From NCBI GenBank assembly GCA_947501275.1, contig CANMVD010000001.1:372001-436000 (forward strand): DNA of 64,000 bases, in the 5' to 3' direction. Below, piece by piece: positions 60,238-64,000 of this stretch. The DNA is from an uncultured Tateyamaria sp. Its GTDB lineage: Bacteria; Pseudomonadota; Alphaproteobacteria; Rhodobacterales; Rhodobacteraceae. Both the position numbers and the translations under genes were made by a program. The notes beneath the pieces were generated by a model, which was given only the letters and a program-made list of their open reading frames with translations, ran no database searches and had not been told where the DNA came from. How positions within the stretch are numbered: position 1 is the stretch's first letter; every line of letters starts with the position of its first letter.

Positions 60238-61844
60238 GCCATGCCTCCGAAGGGGACGCCCGAGATTTCAGACATGTCTTTTTTCCATGTCGTCAGGTCG
60301 TCGATGTTAAATTTGTTCACGTGATCGTGGCCGCAGGCGCGCGCCATGACTTGCATCAGCTCGGTGCTGGCCTCAAAGAAATTGGCCAGTTGGCGCGCCG
60401 ATTTCTCAATAACGATACGACTGACCAAATGCGGTTTTTGCGATGCGATACCGACCGGGCAGTTGTTGGTATGACACGCACGCATGGCTATGCAGCCGAT
60501 GGCCTGCATTGCGGAGTTCGATACCGCGATGGCGTCAGCGCCAAGAGCCAAGGCCTTGATAAAATCGGCTGGTTTACGCAGTCCACCAGTGATGACAAGA
60601 GAGACATCTCCACGCTCGAGCCGGTCCAGATGGGCACGCGCACGGGCCAGTGCAGGGATGGTAGGCACAGAGATATTGTCACGGAAAATGACCGGGGCGG
60701 CGCCTGTGCCACCCCCACGCCCGTCCAGGATGATGTAGTCCACACCAACCTCCAACGCGGCATCTATGTCTTTTTCGATATGCTGGGCAGAGAGCTTGTA
60801 CCCGATGGGAATGCCGCCTGTGCGGTCCCGGACCTCATCCGCAAATTCTTTGATCTGGGCGGGGTCTGTCCAGTCTGGAAAGCGGGGCGGCGAAATAGCG
60901 TCTTGGCCTTCGTCCAGCCCACGCACATCGGCGATTTTGCCATGAACCTTGTTGCCGGGCAGATGCCCGCCTGTTCCGGTTTTCGCGCCCTGCCCGCCTT
61001 TAAAGTGGAAGGCCTGACACTTTTGCACTTTGTCCCATGAGAACCCGAACCGGGCCGAGGCGAGTTCGTAGAAGTAGCGGCTGTTGGCCTCTTGCTCTTC
61101 TGGCAGCATGCCGCCTTCGCCCGAGCATATGCCTGTGCCCGCGATTTCGGCACCGCGGGCGAGGGCAACCTTGGCGGGTTCAGAGAGAGCGCCATAGGAC
61201 ATGTCAGAGACAAACAGCGGGATGTCGAGGCGCAAGGGTTTTTGCGCGCCTGCGCCGATCACAACGTCGGTGCCGACGGCCTCATCATCCAGCAATGGCA
61301 CTTTGTGCAGTTGCGCAGTGAGCAATTGGATATCGTCCCAATCGGGCAGTTCCACACGCGGCACACCCATCGCATCCATGACGCCGTGGTGTCCGGTTTT
61401 GGACAAGCCATCGCGGGCATATTGCTGGATCAGGCCGGTATAGGGTTCTTCGGTCGTCCCATGAGACGTGTCGGCATACAGCCCAAGATAGGCGTCGCGG
61501 TTGAAGGGCTGGGGGTTGGCCGTGGCCCAAGCGTTGATCTCGTCCGCGTCGACGCAGATATCATCACCATCCAGCCAGCTTTCGAACTTGGGCAGAGCTT
61601 CATCGTTTGCGTATTCGCTGACACCGCTATCGAGGCGGTAATCCCAGTCATGCACGCCACAAATCAGGTTGTTGCCGCGCACAAATCCGTCAGACATCAA
61701 CGCCCCGCGGTGCAGGCAACGACCGTAAAACACTGAAATCTCGTCATCAAATCGCACCACGACAAGGTCGACTTCGCCGACGATGGCGTATGCGGGGCTT
61801 CGGTCGGGCAGATTGGACAGCTGCGCAACGATCGTTTTTTGCAT
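60234..61844 (-). CDS. Fusion of Rieske domain and glutamate-synthase-like FMN domain
   Basis: The 536-residue protein has an N-terminal Rieske domain (C43-L-H45, C62-G-V-H65) and, from about residue 150, a GltB-type FMN barrel without glutaminase or GXGXG domains: VSDMSYGALSEPAKVALARGAEIAGTGICSGEGG, YFYELASARFGFSW, GKIADVRGLDEGQDAISPPRF and LDGRGGGTGAAPVIFRDNISVP. The 3Fe-4S cysteines of GltS are kept (C451-x5-C457-x4-C462). Rieske fused to this domain is unusual. Stand-alone domains of this type include N-methylglutamate synthase subunits. It is upstream of the ThDP gene, and TetR is 79 bases further upstream. Confidence 0.88.
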   Translation of the reverse strand: MQKTIVAQLSNLPDRSPAYAIVGEVDLVVVRFDDEISVFYGRCLHRGALMSDGFVRGNNLICGVHDWDYRLDSGVSEYANDEALPKFESWLDGDDICVDADEINAWATANPQPFNRDAYLGLYADTSHGTTEEPYTGLIQQYARDGLSKTGHHGVMDAMGVPRVELPDWDDIQLLTAQLHKVPLLDDEAVGTDVVIGAGAQKPLRLDIPLFVSDMSYGALSEPAKVALARGAEIAGTGICSGEGGMLPEEQEANSRYFYELASARFGFSWDKVQKCQAFHFKGGQGAKTGTGGHLPGNKVHGKIADVRGLDEGQDAISPPRFPDWTDPAQIKEFADEVRDRTGGIPIGYKLSAQHIEKDIDAALEVGVDYIILDGRGGGTGAAPVIFRDNISVPTIPALARARAHLDRLERGDVSLVITGGLRKPADFIKALALGADAIAVSNSAMQAIGCIAMRACHTNNCPVGIASQKPHLVSRIVIEKSARQLANFFEASTELMQVMARACGHDHVNKFNIDDLTTWKKDMSEISGVPFGGMA

Positions 61845-61923
61845 TCATGTATTCCCAAGTTCCGATATTCCATACAGCCTTGCACAGGTCTGCATGGTTT
61901 TCACATCACAATTCTCGTCCCGA

Positions 61924-62484
61924 TCAGATTGCGCGGGAAATCAGGCTGGCAATTGCCGCTTCGAACCGTGCCGGATCAGACGTGGCCCGACCGACGACTT
62001 GCGCCCCTTCGGCTTGGGCCAATGCTCCTCGGGCTTCGCTCAGCGGGTCGGTAAGGCTGCGAATGGACCCGTCTTCCGCACCCAAACGGAACACCGTTTC
62101 GAGCCAAGCCGTGACGTCGCGATGAAAGGCATCAAGGGCGTCCTTGCTGTCCGCGGGCAGCGCGAATTGGGTCACGCTGAGGGCCACGCACAGGCACAGA
62201 CTGTGTCCGCCCCCCAAGGCCTGACGATATAGGTCAACGAAGGCCAGCAGCCGCCCGCTTGCGCGCGGTTGCGCCACAGAGATGGCCGCCAGCCGATCCA
62301 AAAACACGCTGCGATAGCGGTCCAGCAAGGCATAAGACAACGCCCCCTTGCTGGGAAAATGGTAATGAATGGAAGCCTTGCGAATTCCTACCGCCGCTTC
62401 GAGGTCACCATAGCTGAAGCCGTCAAAGCCGCGCTGCCGGGCAAGTGTTTCGGCCTCATCCAGAAGGGCAGATTTGGTGTTCAT
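61924..62484 (-). CDS. TetR-family transcriptional regulator
   Basis: The 186-residue protein (ATG 62484 chosen over an ATG 18 bases upstream that lacks a ribosome-binding site; both sit in-frame) has the TetR HTH: ALLDEAETLARQRGFDGFSYGDLEAAVGIRKASIHYHFPSKGALSYALLDRY. It is divergent from the cupin/FAD gene pair across a region with operator-like repeats, and may be the first gene of the minus-strand operon including the two Rieske fusions. It probably represses both sides. Confidence 0.92.
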   Translation of the reverse strand: MNTKSALLDEAETLARQRGFDGFSYGDLEAAVGIRKASIHYHFPSKGALSYALLDRYRSVFLDRLAAISVAQPRASGRLLAFVDLYRQALGGGHSLCLCVALSVTQFALPADSKDALDAFHRDVTAWLETVFRLGAEDGSIRSLTDPLSEARGALAQAEGAQVVGRATSDPARFEAAIASLISRAI

Positions 62485-62501
62485 CACGTTTCTATCTTCC
62501 A

Positions 62502-62513
62502 TTGCATAGGCAA
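62502..62513. promoter_or_regulatory. TetR half-site near its own start
   Basis: TTGCATAGGCAA (62502-62513) contains the TAGGCAA element that forms the right arm of the palindrome at 62569-62590 and a TTGC start that matches the left arm. It lies just upstream of the tetR start codon. Confidence 0.4.
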
Positions 62514-62568
62514 TTATTTACTATAATTTTTGGTGAGTTCAAGTTTTTAGCTTGCAGATAGGATCAAT

Positions 62569-62590
62569 TTGCCTACCTATTAGTAGGCAA
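62569..62590. promoter_or_regulatory. Palindromic operator upstream of the cupin gene
   Basis: TTGCCTAC (62569-62576), CTATTA, GTAGGCAA (62583-62590) is a perfect 8-base inverted repeat, 18 bases before the cupin ATG and in the tetR-cupin intergenic region. Its size is right for a TetR dimer. Confidence 0.6.
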
Positions 62591-62608
62591 CGGCTGAGGA
62601 GGCCTACA

Positions 62609-63280
62609 ATGGAACTGAATTCTGACTTCACCAAACGGGTTCTCGTGGCGGACCGGGACAACCCGTGGCGCGCATCTCCTTCCGCGGGCGTCGAACGCAA
62701 GATGCTGGACCGTATCGGCGATGAAGTTGCCCGCGCCACAACGATTGTGCGCTTTGCTCCAGGCAGCGCATTTGCCCCGCATACCCATGATGGGGGCGAG
62801 GAATACATTGTTCTTGAAGGAGTTTTTCAGGACGAGGATGGTGACTTTCCGGTTGGGACATATGTGCGTAATCCCCCGACCTCGCGCCACACTCCAAGCT
62901 CGGAGCCAGGTGCGACGATTTTCGTGAAACTCTGGCAGTTTGACCCGGATGATCGTACGCAACTGCGCATCGACATGAACACCGCAGAACTGGAAGATGA
63001 CCCGGCGCGAGTTGGCGTTGCCCAGACCACCCTATTCGCAGACGGTCGCGAGCACGTTGGTCTGGAACAGTGGTCTGGTGGCATTACGCATGGGCTGGAT
63101 GCATCCGATGGCGCCGAAATTCTGGTGCTCGACGGGGCCCTGAGTGATGGCGATCACTCTCTTGGGCCGCGCGATTGGTTGCGCTTGCCTCCCGGTTCTG
63201 TTGCCAAGCTGACGGCTGGCCCCGACGGTGCAAGGATCTGGAAAAAGACAGGTCATTTGCGCGCGATGTTGGCAGAATGA
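62609..63280 (+). CDS. ChrR-like double cupin protein
   Basis: From ATG 62609 (AGGAGG upstream) the product has 223 residues and two cupin folds: the first with FAPHTHDGGEEYIVLEGVFQDEDGDFPVGTYVRNPPTSRHTPSS, carrying HTH...E...H metal ligands, and a second more degenerate one (LEQWSGGITHGLDASDGAEILVLDGALSD). This form is often called ChrR-like/anti-ECF cupin but without a sigma partner it is more probably an enzyme or sensor. It overlaps the FAD gene by 4 bases and is thus coupled to it. Confidence 0.82.
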   Translation: MELNSDFTKRVLVADRDNPWRASPSAGVERKMLDRIGDEVARATTIVRFAPGSAFAPHTHDGGEEYIVLEGVFQDEDGDFPVGTYVRNPPTSRHTPSSEPGATIFVKLWQFDPDDRTQLRIDMNTAELEDDPARVGVAQTTLFADGREHVGLEQWSGGITHGLDASDGAEILVLDGALSDGDHSLGPRDWLRLPPGSVAKLTAGPDGARIWKKTGHLRAMLAE

Positions 63281-64000
63281 GCCACACACTGGTCGTTGGC
63301 GCGGGACTGGCTGGGCTAATTGCAGCCAGACAATTGGCTTTGGCGGGCCAAAGCGTCACGGTTCTGGAGGCGCGGACACGCGTTGGGGGCCGTGCGTTGA
63401 CGATAGATGGCGTCGACTTGGGCCCGGCTTGGATCTGGCCGGGGTTTCAGCCCAAAGTTACGGCATTGCTCGCGGAATTGGGTTTGGCGCATATTCCGCA
63501 ATCCGAAGACGGCGCGTTTGTCTATGAAACGCAACAGGGCGTTCAGCGCGGCACCTTTCCGTCCCGTTATGGCGATGCGGCTCGAGTGCAAGGCGGTGTC
63601 GGCGCGTTGGCCGAGGCGTTGCATACCGCATTGCCCGAGGATTGCGTGCAATTTGACCAAGAGGTTGTGGCATTGGACAGTGACAACGGTGTTGTCACAA
63701 CCAAAACAGAGCAAACATGGCAGGGCGACCAGATTATCGTGGCTGTCCCCCCACCAATTGCTGCAGCATGGGTAGCGGTTCCTGCGTGGACCGGCCCGCG
63801 CCTTGCTGCGATGACCCGTTGGCCAACATGGATGGCGGCCCACGCCAAGGTTGTCGCCATTTACGATCGCCCTTTTTGGGCCGAGGCGGGACTGTCCGGC
63901 AGTGCTGTCAGTCAGGTGGGCCCACTGATGGAAATTGCGGACCAGAGCGACCCTGCGCAGGGTGTTGCGGCCCTGTTCGGGTTTGTCGGCTGGCCCGATG
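63277..64000 (+). CDS. Flavin-containing amine oxidase-like protein, 5' part
   Basis: ATG 63277 overlaps the cupin stop. The frame stays open to the end of the window (241 residues). The N-terminal FAD-binding segment HTLVVGAGLAGLIAARQLALAGQSVTVLEARTRVGGRALTI is that of the monoamine oxidase/phytoene desaturase fold, followed by RVQGGVGALAEALHTALP and IIVAVPPPIAAAW. The C-terminus lies beyond the window, so the substrate domain cannot be fully judged. Confidence 0.9.
   Translation, partial: MSHTLVVGAGLAGLIAARQLALAGQSVTVLEARTRVGGRALTIDGVDLGPAWIWPGFQPKVTALLAELGLAHIPQSEDGAFVYETQQGVQRGTFPSRYGDAARVQGGVGALAEALHTALPEDCVQFDQEVVALDSDNGVVTTKTEQTWQGDQIIVAVPPPIAAAWVAVPAWTGPRLAAMTRWPTWMAAHAKVVAIYDRPFWAEAGLSGSAVSQVGPLMEIADQSDPAQGVAALFGFVGWPD

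Noticed and set aside
1-64000. Mobile elements, CRISPR arrays or phage genes
   Set aside because: No transposase, integrase, terminal inverted repeats, direct-repeat arrays or phage structural genes were seen; the only tRNA is not followed by an integrase.

Overview
The window is a gene-dense chromosomal segment of what looks like a marine alphaproteobacterium of the Rhodobacterales (Roseobacter group). The inference rests on protein flavour and gene content: leuC-leuD-leuB, an RskA-type and a ChrR-like ECF sigma module, liv-type ABC transporters, BKACE, GcvT-type FAD oxidases, SBP56, and GC-rich DNA with ATGA-type overlaps. No transposase, phage gene, rRNA or CRISPR array was seen. One tRNA gene (Arg, anticodon CCT) is present.

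Region 1 (1-11.7 kb) is mostly housekeeping: a partial DUF4926 gene, rlmH, rsfS, a small lipoprotein, a DUF2975/HTH pair, an MscS channel, then leuC, leuD, a membrane protein, a secreted endonuclease/exonuclease/phosphatase-family protein, leuB and a DMT exporter. Region 2 (11.8-13.9 kb) holds a membrane protein and a selenium-binding protein/methanethiol oxidase homologue. Region 3 (14.2-27.6 kb) is a catabolic locus: a cyclase-cupin-SDR-hydroxyacid dehydrogenase block, a complete branched-chain-type ABC importer and a beta-keto acid cleavage enzyme on the minus strand, with a divergent IclR regulator, a two-domain FAD/GcvT demethylase-like oxidase and pobA. Region 4 (27.6-33.3 kb) has an ABC exporter preceded by a possible leader peptide, an SLC13 permease and a membrane-bound AraC regulator with its probable operator.

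Region 5 (33.6-52.9 kb) is the most striking part. A type II secretion system (gspGHICD on one strand, gspLMEF-lipoprotein-JK on the other, and a prepilin peptidase nearby) is interleaved with two ECF sigma/anti-sigma modules, a DUF4331 protein, a fasciclin protein, and a molybdopterin oxidoreductase with its cytochrome b. Reading the intergenic regions shows the same promoter-like pattern, GAAAC (or a close variant), exactly 17 bases, then CGT, ahead of seven transcription units: gspL, the DUF4331 gene, the prepilin peptidase gene, the ECF sigma gene, a possible membrane anti-sigma gene, the cytochrome b gene and the fasciclin gene. I infer one ECF regulon that couples secretion machinery, candidate envelope or secreted proteins and a periplasmic redox enzyme.

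Region 6 (53-58 kb) has tRNA-Arg, a LacI regulator, a YcaQ-type DNA glycosylase and pxpBCA (5-oxoprolinase). Region 7 (58.2-64 kb) contains two adjacent enzymes that each carry an N-terminal Rieske domain, one fused to a thiamine-diphosphate enzyme and the other to a glutamate-synthase-like FMN domain, next to a TetR regulator and a divergent cupin/FAD amine-oxidase-like pair sharing a palindromic operator. The function of this enzyme pair is not known to me and it is the best candidate for undescribed biochemistry.
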